Below are positions 1 to 5,018 of a stretch of DNA of 5,074 nucleotides, piece by piece. Position 1 is the stretch's first letter, and every line of letters begins with the position of its first letter. Source of the DNA: Wolbachia sp. (GTDB lineage Bacteria > Pseudomonadota > Alphaproteobacteria > Rickettsiales > Anaplasmataceae). The position numbers were made by a program, and so were the translations under genes. The notes under the pieces were generated by a model. It was not told the origin of the DNA, did not search any database, and saw nothing but the letters and a program-made list of their open reading frames with translations. The stretch lies in contig JARBCG010000043.1 in NCBI GenBank assembly GCA_028803175.1, positions 1 through 5,074 on the forward strand. The letters run 5' to 3'.

Positions 1-100
1 ATACTTAGTACAGAACACTAAATGGTACTTTAAATTAAACGCACTGTGAGAGCTATGTTTGTAATCCATACTAAACCCATAATAAAGTAGTCCAACATAA

Positions 101-132
101 AGTATATTATACTAAAGTGTTCGCCTTAAGGC
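101..132. other. Two small palindromes in the rplY leader
   Basis: Positions 101-113 read AGTATATTATACT, two 6-base arms around one base. Positions 123-132 read GCCTTAAGGC, a perfect 10-base palindrome. Both lie upstream of the rplY promoter, so they would not be in its transcript. They could be an operator, the end of an upstream transcription unit, or chance in AT-rich DNA. Neither is followed by a T-run, so they are not convincing terminators. I see no gene in positions 1-173. Confidence 0.25.
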
Positions 133-173
133 TAGGGTGTTAACCAACCAACTTCACTACATAAAAATGAAAT

Positions 174-201
174 TTGAAATAAATATTTTTTATATTATAA
201 T
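174..201 (+). promoter_or_regulatory. Probable sigma70 promoter of rplY-pth
   Basis: A TTGAAA box at 174-179 and a perfect TATAAT at 196-201 are separated by 16 bp. The -10 box ends 37 bases before the rplY ATG, leaving a short leader of about 30 bases that contains the ribosome binding site. The -35 box matches the consensus TTGACA at five of six positions. In AT-rich DNA such boxes can arise by chance, but the quality, spacing and position all fit a housekeeping promoter. Confidence 0.6.
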
Positions 202-238
202 TAACAGTGAGGATTAGCTAATTAGGAGCGGATGAGAT

Positions 239-853
239 ATGGCACAACAAGAAATAGTAACTATTAATGCAGAGTTACGTTATGTAACAAAAACAAAAGC
301 AATGCGCTCTCTAAGAAAAAGAGGTAGTGTGCCAGGAATTATATATGGAAAAGGTCATGACAACATAAACTTAACATTGTCTGCAAAAGAATTTACAAAA
401 CAATATAAATCTGGTGCTCTTTCTGCACATTTAATAGAGCTTAATATATCAGGCAAGAAAGAATATGCTCTTGTTCGTGATATTCAATGGCATGTAGTAA
501 AAGACACTGTACAACATGTTGATTTTCAATTTGTAGATAAAGATAGTGAAGTTAAAATAGACATACCTCTATCATTTGTAAATGAAAATAGAGCTCCTGG
601 AATAAAATTAGGTGGAGTACTGAACGTCTTATGTCGTTTTATTACTGTAAAATGCTCTCCTGATAAAATACCTCAAGTAATAGAAGTTGACTTATCTGGC
701 AAAATGATTGGCCAGTCTATACATATTGATGAAGTTAAATTACCAGAAGGTGTTAAACTTATAGCTAATGAGGAAGAAAACTTTACTATTGTGACAATCT
801 CGGCAGCTGACAGCGGTGACGTTGAAGAGTCAAAAGAAGAAACAGAAGAGTAG
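239..853 (+). CDS. rplY: 50S ribosomal protein L25 (long Ctc/TL5 form)
   Basis: This 204-residue protein is a ribosomal L25/Ctc protein, which in this family binds 5S rRNA in the large subunit. The N-terminal domain (about residues 8-97) has the family signature GSVPGIIYGKG at 29-39 after a basic Arg/Lys-rich segment (R23-R28). The conserved stretch of D81 to H85 and HVDF at 93-96 follows. The C-terminal beta domain (about 98-188, with APGIKLGG at 119-126) marks the long Ctc/TL5 type rather than the short E. coli type. The protein ends in an acidic tail rich in Glu, as many long L25 proteins do. The ATG is supported by AGGAG at 224-228, 10 bases upstream, and by the promoter just before it. 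It is the first gene of a two-gene unit with pth, a pairing known in many bacteria. The reading frame is intact. Confidence 0.96.
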   Translation: MAQQEIVTINAELRYVTKTKAMRSLRKRGSVPGIIYGKGHDNINLTLSAKEFTKQYKSGALSAHLIELNISGKKEYALVRDIQWHVVKDTVQHVDFQFVDKDSEVKIDIPLSFVNENRAPGIKLGGVLNVLCRFITVKCSPDKIPQVIEVDLSGKMIGQSIHIDEVKLPEGVKLIANEEENFTIVTISAADSGDVEESKEETEE

Positions 854-1422
854 TGTATCTAATAGTTGGATTGGGTAATCCGAGCAGTCAATATGATCTA
901 ACCTACCATAATATTGGTTTTGTTATCGTTGATGCAATTTGTAAGTATTGGAATTTTCAGCCACTCTCCAAAAAAGCCAACTATTTTATAACCTCTGGAA
1001 CAATAAATACTGATAAAGTTAAATTGCTAAAGCCTTATTCATTTATGAACAACTCAGGTATTCCTGTTGCAGAAGTAGTAAATTTTTATAAATTTCCATT
1101 AGATAATGTCATTGTTATACATGATGATGCCGACCTTGAACTAGGGAGAATAAAAATAAAAAAAGGAGGTGGCTCCGCTGGACATAATGGGCTTAAGTCT
1201 ATAGATAGTTTTATTGGTAATAATTATTGGCGCCTCAGATTTGGAATAGGTAGACCAAAAGATCAGAGAAATTTAACAAATTACGTACTATCAAAATTTT
1301 CAAATTTTGACGATATTAATCAATCAACGGAAAAAATAGCAAAAAATATACACTTAGCTCTACATGGAAATAATTCTAATTTCATAGTATCAGTTCAAAG
1401 TAGTGGCAAAGACAAAAAATAA
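853..1422 (+). CDS. pth: Peptidyl-tRNA hydrolase
   Basis: This is a 189-residue bacterial Pth, close to the usual length of about 190. Pth cleaves the ester bond of peptidyl-tRNAs that drop off ribosomes, freeing the tRNA. The family motifs are all present: GLGNP at 6-10 (Asn9), the catalytic His19 in YHNIGF, FMNNSG at 64-69, HDD at 90-92 (Asp91 matching the catalytic-site Asp), GGGSAGHNGLKS at 105-116 (His111 and Asn112), and RLRFGIGRP near residue 130. The start is GTG, whose G is the last base of the rplY TAG stop, so coupling by a terminating ribosome is likely. Only a weak purine-rich sequence precedes it inside rplY. The C-terminal tail (VSVQSSGKDKK) lies beyond the conserved core, and its DNA is repeated about 760 bp downstream. 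The gene looks intact; no clear terminator follows it. Confidence 0.96.
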   Translation: MYLIVGLGNPSSQYDLTYHNIGFVIVDAICKYWNFQPLSKKANYFITSGTINTDKVKLLKPYSFMNNSGIPVAEVVNFYKFPLDNVIVIHDDADLELGRIKIKKGGGSAGHNGLKSIDSFIGNNYWRLRFGIGRPKDQRNLTNYVLSKFSNFDDINQSTEKIAKNIHLALHGNNSNFIVSVQSSGKDKK

Positions 1423-1426
1423 TTAA
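1387..1426 (+). repeat. Direct repeat, copy 1: pth 3' end
   Basis: This covers the last 11 sense codons of pth, its stop and four more bases. It matches positions 2149-2188 at 37 of 40 bases in the same orientation. It marks the left edge of a roughly 722-bp segment (1427-2148) filled with decayed genes. This copy belongs to the intact pth gene. Confidence 0.85.
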
Positions 1427-1472
1427 TAGCAAAAAGTATTGCAACTGTTGATTAGTCCCATAGAGGTGTGCA

Positions 1473-1612
1473 ATGAACTTAGAGAAGAGAGTAGCAAGAC
1501 TTAAGGAGGAAAATAAGGCGTTAAAATAGAAAATGCTGAATTAAGTGAAAAGCTTGGTCTAAATTCAAGGAATTCATCAATACCAAGTTCTGTTGATAAA
1601 ACAGTATTATAG
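1473..1612 (+). pseudogene. N-terminal remnant of IS66-type transposase
   Basis: From ATG 1473 the frame reads MNLEKRVARLKEENKALK and then hits TAG at 1527-1529. Shifting frame at 1526 continues the protein with ENAELSEKLGLNSRNSSIPSS until a stop at 1610-1612. The short leucine-zipper-like helix followed by LGLNSRNSSIPSS matches the N-terminal region of IS66-family transposases, where a (L)GxNSxNSSxPPSS motif is typical. Only about 46 residues remain. The zinc-binding and DDE catalytic parts are missing, so the fragment is dead. The frameshift probably comes from a one-base loss in the A-rich stretch around 1523-1526. An intact element is not present in the window. Confidence 0.7.
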
Positions 1613-1692
1613 AATGAATGGCTTCAGAATGAGTAATTTCCGGTATTCTGGTAGGTTTTTTGCTGTTAGGTAGTAATTTGTCTTCACATTTT

Positions 1693-1773
1693 TCATCAAT
1701 TTTTTTCACAATATTGGAGTTTACCCTATTTCCCTGGCTTTTTTTTTCTTCTAATTCATAGTTGGCGTTTATA
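1693..1773 (-). repeat. Dispersed repeat shared with 4927-5009 (inverted)
   Basis: Read on the minus strand, this 81-base segment aligns with plus-strand positions 4927-5009. About 74 of 80 aligned bases match by my hand count, with a two-base gap in the A-run and a one-base gap near the end. Similarity falls away sharply on both sides, although weak protein-level similarity continues upstream (QEMLSKHF versus QTDLSNIF). The two copies are about 3.2 kb apart and inverted relative to one another. Confidence 0.75.
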
Positions 1774-1788
1774 TAATTGCTCCTTAAG

Positions 1789-1815
1789 CAAGAAATGCTT
1801 TGAAAGCATTTCTTG
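1789..1815. repeat. 27-base perfect palindrome inside copy A
   Basis: Positions 1789-1801 (CAAGAAATGCTTT) and 1803-1815 (AAAGCATTTCTTG) are exact 13-base inverted arms around a single G at 1802. The palindrome lies inside the pseudogene and encodes EMLSKHFL there. The related remnant near 4870-4905 lacks the symmetry. There is no adjacent T-run on either strand, so it is not an obvious terminator. It may be a small palindromic insertion or a converted inverted repeat. Confidence 0.6.
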
Positions 1816-2148
1816 TGCATTTTTATCAATATTGGTACTCGGACTATTTTCCTGCGCCTTTTCATGTATGTTATTTTTAGTATCTTTCTGGAGTTTTAGC
1901 TCATCATGTGATGTAACCTTTTCATTAAATCCGTTCATATATTCAGGTAGGGATTTAATCAAATCCATATAATTTTCTACAAATTTAGTTTCACTCTGAT
2001 CTTTCTGGTCAGCACTTCGTTCATTGTCCGATTTACTAAAAACTGTACTACAAAATGTAATATGATCAGGTACTTTCATTTTTTCTGCATAATCAACAGA
2101 ATCATAGCCTTTAGTACATGTAGCAGTGTCACTAGTAAGGGGATCAAG

Positions 2149-2188
2149 GTATCCGTTCAGAGTAGTGGCAAAAACAAAAAATAATTAA
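2149..2188 (+). repeat. Direct repeat, copy 2: extra pth 3' end
   Basis: This segment repeats positions 1387-1426 with three substitutions in 40 bases. Read as pth it gives VSVQSSGKNKK and TAA, against VSVQSSGKDKK in the real gene. No pth sequence precedes it, so it is a detached tail. It marks the right edge of the decayed segment. Its length and divergence are unlike a simple target-site duplication of an insertion sequence, so a tandem duplication or recombination event is more likely. Confidence 0.85.
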
Positions 2189-2189
2189 A

Positions 2190-2378
2190 TATATCAAGGA
2201 TACAGCTATTGAATTGTTTGCACTTGAGAAAGACTTATCAGAGAATAAGATAGATGTGGTAGAATTCACTGAACGAGTAAAAGAATTGCGAAGACAGGCA
2301 TGTAATCACTTGGTCAAGATATCGGAGATAATTAAAGGAAAAGGACCGTCGCGAATGGTAGATGAAATTATAAAGTAG
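2190..2378 (+). pseudogene. C-terminal fragment of an unrecognised gene
   Basis: An open frame runs into a TAG at 2376-2378 and encodes about 62 residues, including KDTAIELFALEKDLSEN, VVEFTERVKELRRQACNHL and IIKGKGPSRMVDEIIK. The sequence looks truly coding (amphipathic helices, balanced charges) but I do not recognise it. No ATG or GTG start is available: the frame is open only from 2166, inside the duplicated pth tail. A TTG at 2214 has AAGGA 13 bases before it, too far for a good site. The simplest reading is the tail of a longer plus-strand gene whose beginning was lost in the rearrangement that placed the pth end next to it. A small unannotated protein starting at a rare codon is less likely. 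Confidence 0.4.
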
Positions 2379-2444
2379 ATCTTCTTCAAATTTATCTATC
2401 GGACAATTTTTATTCGAGCAACATAACCGAAATCTAACTTCCCT

Positions 2445-2471
2445 AGGTTGGTCCTATTATAGGACCAACCT
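2445..2471. terminator. Strong hairpin between convergent units
   Basis: AGGTTGGTCCTA at 2445-2456 and its exact complement at 2460-2471 form a 12-bp stem with a three-base TTA loop. It lies 67 bases after the plus-strand fragment stop and 40 bases past the stop of the minus-strand coiled-coil gene, where a two-way terminator would be expected. Neither side has the T-run of a classical rho-independent terminator, so it may instead stabilise RNA ends or be a small palindromic element. The arms are markedly GC-richer than their surroundings. Confidence 0.5.
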
Positions 2472-2486
2472 TAAAGTTATAATCTA

Positions 2487-2506
2487 AAGAAAGTAAAAAC
2501 TTTCTT
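2487..2506 (-). terminator. Second small hairpin after the coiled-coil gene
   Basis: AAGAAAGT at 2487-2494 and ACTTTCTT at 2499-2506 form an 8-bp stem with a four-base loop, four bases after the minus-strand TGA at 2511-2513. The stem is AT-rich and no proper T-run follows on the minus strand. It would be weak alone, but it sits directly before the stronger hairpin at 2445-2471. Confidence 0.35.
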
Positions 2507-2510
2507 GTAA

Positions 2511-3494
2511 TCACCTTTGCAGCAGATCTTTCGATTTAGGCTGCTCTATTTGTATAGCTGATATATCATTGATGTGTATTTTACTAATCTTCGCATAATT
2601 GTTTATTAGTTTCTTATTTTCCTCATTAAGCTCATTTGATTTTTGTTTTAAATCTGATATCACTTGATTTTGCAACTTAATTGTTTGATCAGCATTTTTT
2701 GAAGCTTTTTGTAAAAATCCCAGATTTATTCTTGTTTCTTGTAATTCGTCCTGGATATCTTCAAATCTATTCTTAACTTCTTGAAATTTATGACCAAGCT
2801 CCTCTATTTCCTGATCTTTATTTTTTAATTCATTTGTTAGCACATCAATCTTTTTCGTTTTTCCTATCATCAATTCCAGTACTTCTTCACCATGTTTCTT
2901 TTTTTCCTCTTCTAAAATCGTTACAGCGTTCTGTAACTCCTCTAACTCTGTTTCCAAATTATTAATCTTTTGATTTCTTTGTTGCACTTTTTTGCTCCAT
3001 TCTCCTATTATCTCTTCTACTTCTTCATATAATTCATTTAATTTCTTATTTAGCTCCACATTTTCCATTAATGCTCGACTTAATTTTTGTTTTTCCTCTT
3101 CCAGCTTTTTTCCTATGTTCATCCTCTCCTGATCGATTTCTATTAATCTTTTTGATATTACATCTATTTCATCTTCTAATTTTTCTACTTCCTTTCCTAA
3201 ATCTACTGTAGTGCCTTCTAATTTTTGCAACTTTTTGTTAAGTATTTCTTTTTCTAAATTAGCTTCCTGTAATTCCTTCTCTAATTCCGTATTTCTCTTT
3301 TGAAGATTTCCTATCCTCTTTTCAGCATTGATCTGTTGCACATTCAAATTTTCTCTCTCTAACATAAAACGTTCAAGGTTCTCCTTTAAACGTATTTTTC
3401 CTAATTCAGTTTCTTCTAATTTTTGACTTATTTTTTCAAGCCTGTTTTCTAAATCATTTATTCTCTCTTTTTCTTGTTGTTCCAACTCTTTCAC
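2511..3494 (-). CDS. Long coiled-coil protein of unknown function
   Basis: This is a 327-residue protein with a continuous coiled coil over about residues 1-300. It shows regular leucine/isoleucine spacing between Glu, Lys, Asn and Gln, no cysteine, one tryptophan (166) and one proline (319). Short breaks are likely near GTTVDLG (94-100) and around 203-212. The C-terminal 25 residues are not coiled coil. No signal peptide or membrane segment is visible. The start is taken as the GTG at 3494, with only a poorly spaced AGGA before it; the next in-frame ATG is at residue 44. The frame is the same as that of the upstream ORF. The seven codons between them read KQEL, stop, DK, which fits the coiled coil, so this may be the C-terminal half of one split protein. 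Family-level matches to SMC- or myosin-like tails would be composition-driven and are not claimed. The role is unknown; a structural or host-interacting protein is only a guess. Confidence 0.75.
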   Translation of the reverse strand: MKELEQQEKERINDLENRLEKISQKLEETELGKIRLKENLERFMLERENLNVQQINAEKRIGNLQKRNTELEKELQEANLEKEILNKKLQKLEGTTVDLGKEVEKLEDEIDVISKRLIEIDQERMNIGKKLEEEKQKLSRALMENVELNKKLNELYEEVEEIIGEWSKKVQQRNQKINNLETELEELQNAVTILEEEKKKHGEEVLELMIGKTKKIDVLTNELKNKDQEIEELGHKFQEVKNRFEDIQDELQETRINLGFLQKASKNADQTIKLQNQVISDLKQKSNELNEENKKLINNYAKISKIHINDISAIQIEQPKSKDLLQR

Positions 3495-3515
3495 CTTATC
3501 CTATAATTCTTGCTT

Positions 3516-4586
3516 TTATGTGTCTAAGGTATTTATGAGTCTTTTTTCTGGCTCATGTAAAAATTGAACTTGCTCTGCTGTAGTCAGAATCTTCTCAGTA
3601 CTCCTTGCAGTTTCTTCACTTTGATAATTTGATTCTAAGAATTTTTCCAATGCTTCAGATAATGATAATCCTTGTATATATACTTCCTTATTCTGCTTAG
3701 CTAACACCACAATTTCCACTTTTGCCAACTTATTTAGCCGCATATCATCAATTTCTACTTTTAGTATATTAGTTACACCATTAGCACCTACAGCTACCAC
3801 AACTGTACAACCAAAATCTTTTCCTGTTTGATCTTTTATTGGCCAATTGATTGATATTTCATATGAACCAGCTTTGAACTCATAGTATCTTCTATCTTCT
3901 TGCTTATATGCCCTTACCTCATCTTTGTAATCGCAGTATATATTTAGTCCATCAATTTCTTTTTCTAGTTTTAGGATATCACTGATTCTTATTGGCTTTT
4001 CCTGTTCTAATTTACTAATGTTGATATTTAAAACATTACCAAATATATAGGCCTCAATATGGTTATAATTCTCTAGGTATTTTTTAGCCTTGCTTTCTGC
4101 CTCTTCAATTGATTCTATGTAATTATCTACTTCTTCCTTTAACTGCTTTCCTACAGTTTCATCCTTTTCCTCGATTATTTCATTTATTGATTCGTACAAA
4201 TCTTGATTTATTAATACTGAATTGAACGACCAAACATTATCAAATACTTTGCTCATTAAGCCTACATCACTCTCATCCACGAATTTTAGCAAGATTTCTA
4301 ATTTCTTTTTTTCTTTTTCCAAAGATGAATTCATTGTAGATAAGTAATTATACAGTACAGAATTCCCCTTATTTATTTGTATTTTTCTCACTTGATCTAA
4401 TTTGTTTTTTATTTCTAAGTAAATAAGTTTTAGAGTTTTATACTTATTTATGACATCTTGATCTAATCCATCAATAAAACCATGATATTCCTTCAATATC
4501 CTACTGATTATTTCCTTAACTAACGTATTGTCAATTACTTCCTGAATAGGTTGATTTAAACCAAACTGCTCTTTTACCTCTACCAT
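3516..4586 (-). CDS. Hypothetical helical plus beta-domain protein
   Basis: I do not recognise this 356-residue protein. Residues 1-175 look helical and charged, with likely coiled-coil stretches at about 50-70, 88-102 and 135-172. Residues 176-300 look like a mixed or beta-rich globular domain: IRISDILKLEKEIDGLNIYC, YYEFKAGSYEISINWPI at 234-250, then TVVVAVGANGVTNILKVEID at 261-280 and AKVEIVVLA at 288-296. The last 50 residues are helical. There is no signal peptide or membrane segment, so it would be cytoplasmic, or exported by a route that needs no N-terminal signal. The ATG at 4586 has GGGG about seven bases before it and a plausible promoter about 35 bases upstream. The ORF ends in TAA 21 bases before the coiled-coil ORF, in the same frame. 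Together they may be an operon or a broken single gene. The frame itself is intact and codon use is like the neighbours. Confidence 0.78.
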   Translation of the reverse strand: MVEVKEQFGLNQPIQEVIDNTLVKEIISRILKEYHGFIDGLDQDVINKYKTLKLIYLEIKNKLDQVRKIQINKGNSVLYNYLSTMNSSLEKEKKKLEILLKFVDESDVGLMSKVFDNVWSFNSVLINQDLYESINEIIEEKDETVGKQLKEEVDNYIESIEEAESKAKKYLENYNHIEAYIFGNVLNINISKLEQEKPIRISDILKLEKEIDGLNIYCDYKDEVRAYKQEDRRYYEFKAGSYEISINWPIKDQTGKDFGCTVVVAVGANGVTNILKVEIDDMRLNKLAKVEIVVLAKQNKEVYIQGLSLSEALEKFLESNYQSEETARSTEKILTTAEQVQFLHEPEKRLINTLDT

Positions 4587-4618
4587 AACTACCCCAATAA
4601 GATTAGCTTATACTAATT

Positions 4619-4646
4619 ATTGTATATAACATTAAAAAACATACAA
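4619..4646 (-). promoter_or_regulatory. Possible promoter of the minus-strand block
   Basis: On the minus strand, TTGTAT (4641-4646) and TACAAT (4619-4624) are 16 bp apart. The -10 box matches five of six consensus bases; the -35 matches only three. The -10 ends about 32 bases before the ATG at 4586. A better -35 candidate, TTGAAA at 4653-4658, is too far from this -10 box. A small ATGAT/ATCAT palindrome lies just upstream at 4661-4673. Confidence 0.4.
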
Positions 4647-4673
4647 GAAGCCGTTTCAACATGATAATATCAT

Positions 4674-4827
4674 TTCTTGAACAAAATGTATACCATGATT
4701 TTCCATATTTTTTATTTTTTTTTTGCGAACTTCTGTATTTACTTCAAAATATGCTAGACCTATATAAAATTTACGTTAGGATTATATCAAATTTTACATA
4801 TAATCTTAATGATAAATCAAACAATAA
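4674..4827. other. AT-rich non-coding stretch
   Basis: I see no coding frame, RNA gene or clear signal here. It contains a run of ten T at 4715-4724 and is extremely AT-rich. It separates the minus-strand block from the remnant that begins near 4828. Confidence 0.5.
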
Positions 4828-5018
4828 ATGATAGAGGGTGGAGCCAGAAAAAAACTGCGCATATGCTACAGACTGACCTCTCAAACATTTTCTATATTAA
4901 AAAGTCAAAAACTGCAAATTTTTCGTTATAAACACCAACTATGGATTAGAAGAAAGCAAAAAAGCCTGGGAAATATGGTAAACTCCAATATTGTAAAAAA
5001 ACTAATGAGGTACCCCAG
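4828..5018 (+). pseudogene. Divergent remnant related to copy A (copy B)
   Basis: The part at 4927-5009 matches copy A closely at the DNA level and reads YKHQLWIRRKQKSLGN then MVNSNIVKK, against YKRQL-stop and later NRVNSNIVKK in copy A. Upstream, another frame gives LQTDLSNIFYIKKS, which lines up with copy A QEMLSKHFLLKEQ. The two parts are in different frames, so this copy is also broken, with an insertion and frame change around 4900-4926. A further one-base loss after VKK would restore TNE against IDE in copy A. An ATG at 4828 opens a 67-codon frame ending at 5031, but it has no ribosome binding site and its first half does not follow the homologous frame, so I do not treat it as a real gene. 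The function of the ancestral protein is unknown. Confidence 0.5.
4927..5009 (+). repeat. Dispersed repeat shared with 1693-1773 (inverted)
   Basis: This is the second copy of the segment described at 1693-1773, in opposite orientation. It keeps TGG at 4942-4944 where the other copy has a TGA stop, and has two extra bases in the A-rich run, which keeps one frame open through the repeat. The match ends just before a possible transposase start. Confidence 0.75.

Larger units (their letters stand above)
1613..2148 (-). pseudogene. Frame-disrupted gene of unknown function (copy A)
   Basis: I do not recognise this protein. One minus-strand frame is open from about 2186 down to a TGA at 1756-1758. 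From ATG 2079 it would give 107 residues, but the frame stays open upstream with gene-like sequence (GYLDPLTSDTATCTKGYDSV) and no clear ribosome binding site precedes 2079, so the true start is unknown. After the TGA a second frame carries on with SQGNRVNSNIVKKIDEKCED and LLPNSKKPTRIPEITHSE, ending near 1613. The related remnant at 4828-5018 has TGG where this copy has TGA, and 11 bases where this copy has a run of nine A (1739-1747, T on the plus strand). Its frame passes straight through. So this copy carries a nonsense change and a two-base loss. The product would be hydrophilic and mostly helical, with no membrane segment seen. The right limit is set by the repeated pth end; the left limit is uncertain. 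Confidence 0.55.

Noticed and set aside
1..29. AGTAC (7-11) and GTACT (25-29) as a hairpin at the left edge
   Set aside because: A five-base stem in AT-rich DNA with no T-run is expected by chance.
118..160. Minus-strand sequence resembling a tRNA D-arm and anticodon arm (GTGAAGTTGGTTGG, then GCCTTAAGG)
   Set aside because: There is no T-arm (GGTTCGAAT-like) at the right distance and no acceptor stem that pairs, so a tRNA gene or recognisable tRNA pseudogene cannot be supported.
1429..1442. GCAA/TTGC stem as the pth terminator
   Set aside because: It has only four base pairs, a six-base loop and no T-run.
1521..1865. 114-codon minus-strand ORF from ATG 1865 as a gene in its own right
   Set aside because: Its first part is out of frame with the homologous protein. 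Only the middle belongs to the copy A pseudogene, and its last part runs antisense through the IS66-type remnant.
2511..4586. A toxin-antitoxin pair or a cytoplasmic-incompatibility type (cifA-cifB) gene pair
   Set aside because: The two-gene layout invites the idea, but I see no nuclease, deubiquitinase or other recognisable catalytic motif. The lengths and the pure coiled-coil second protein do not fit.
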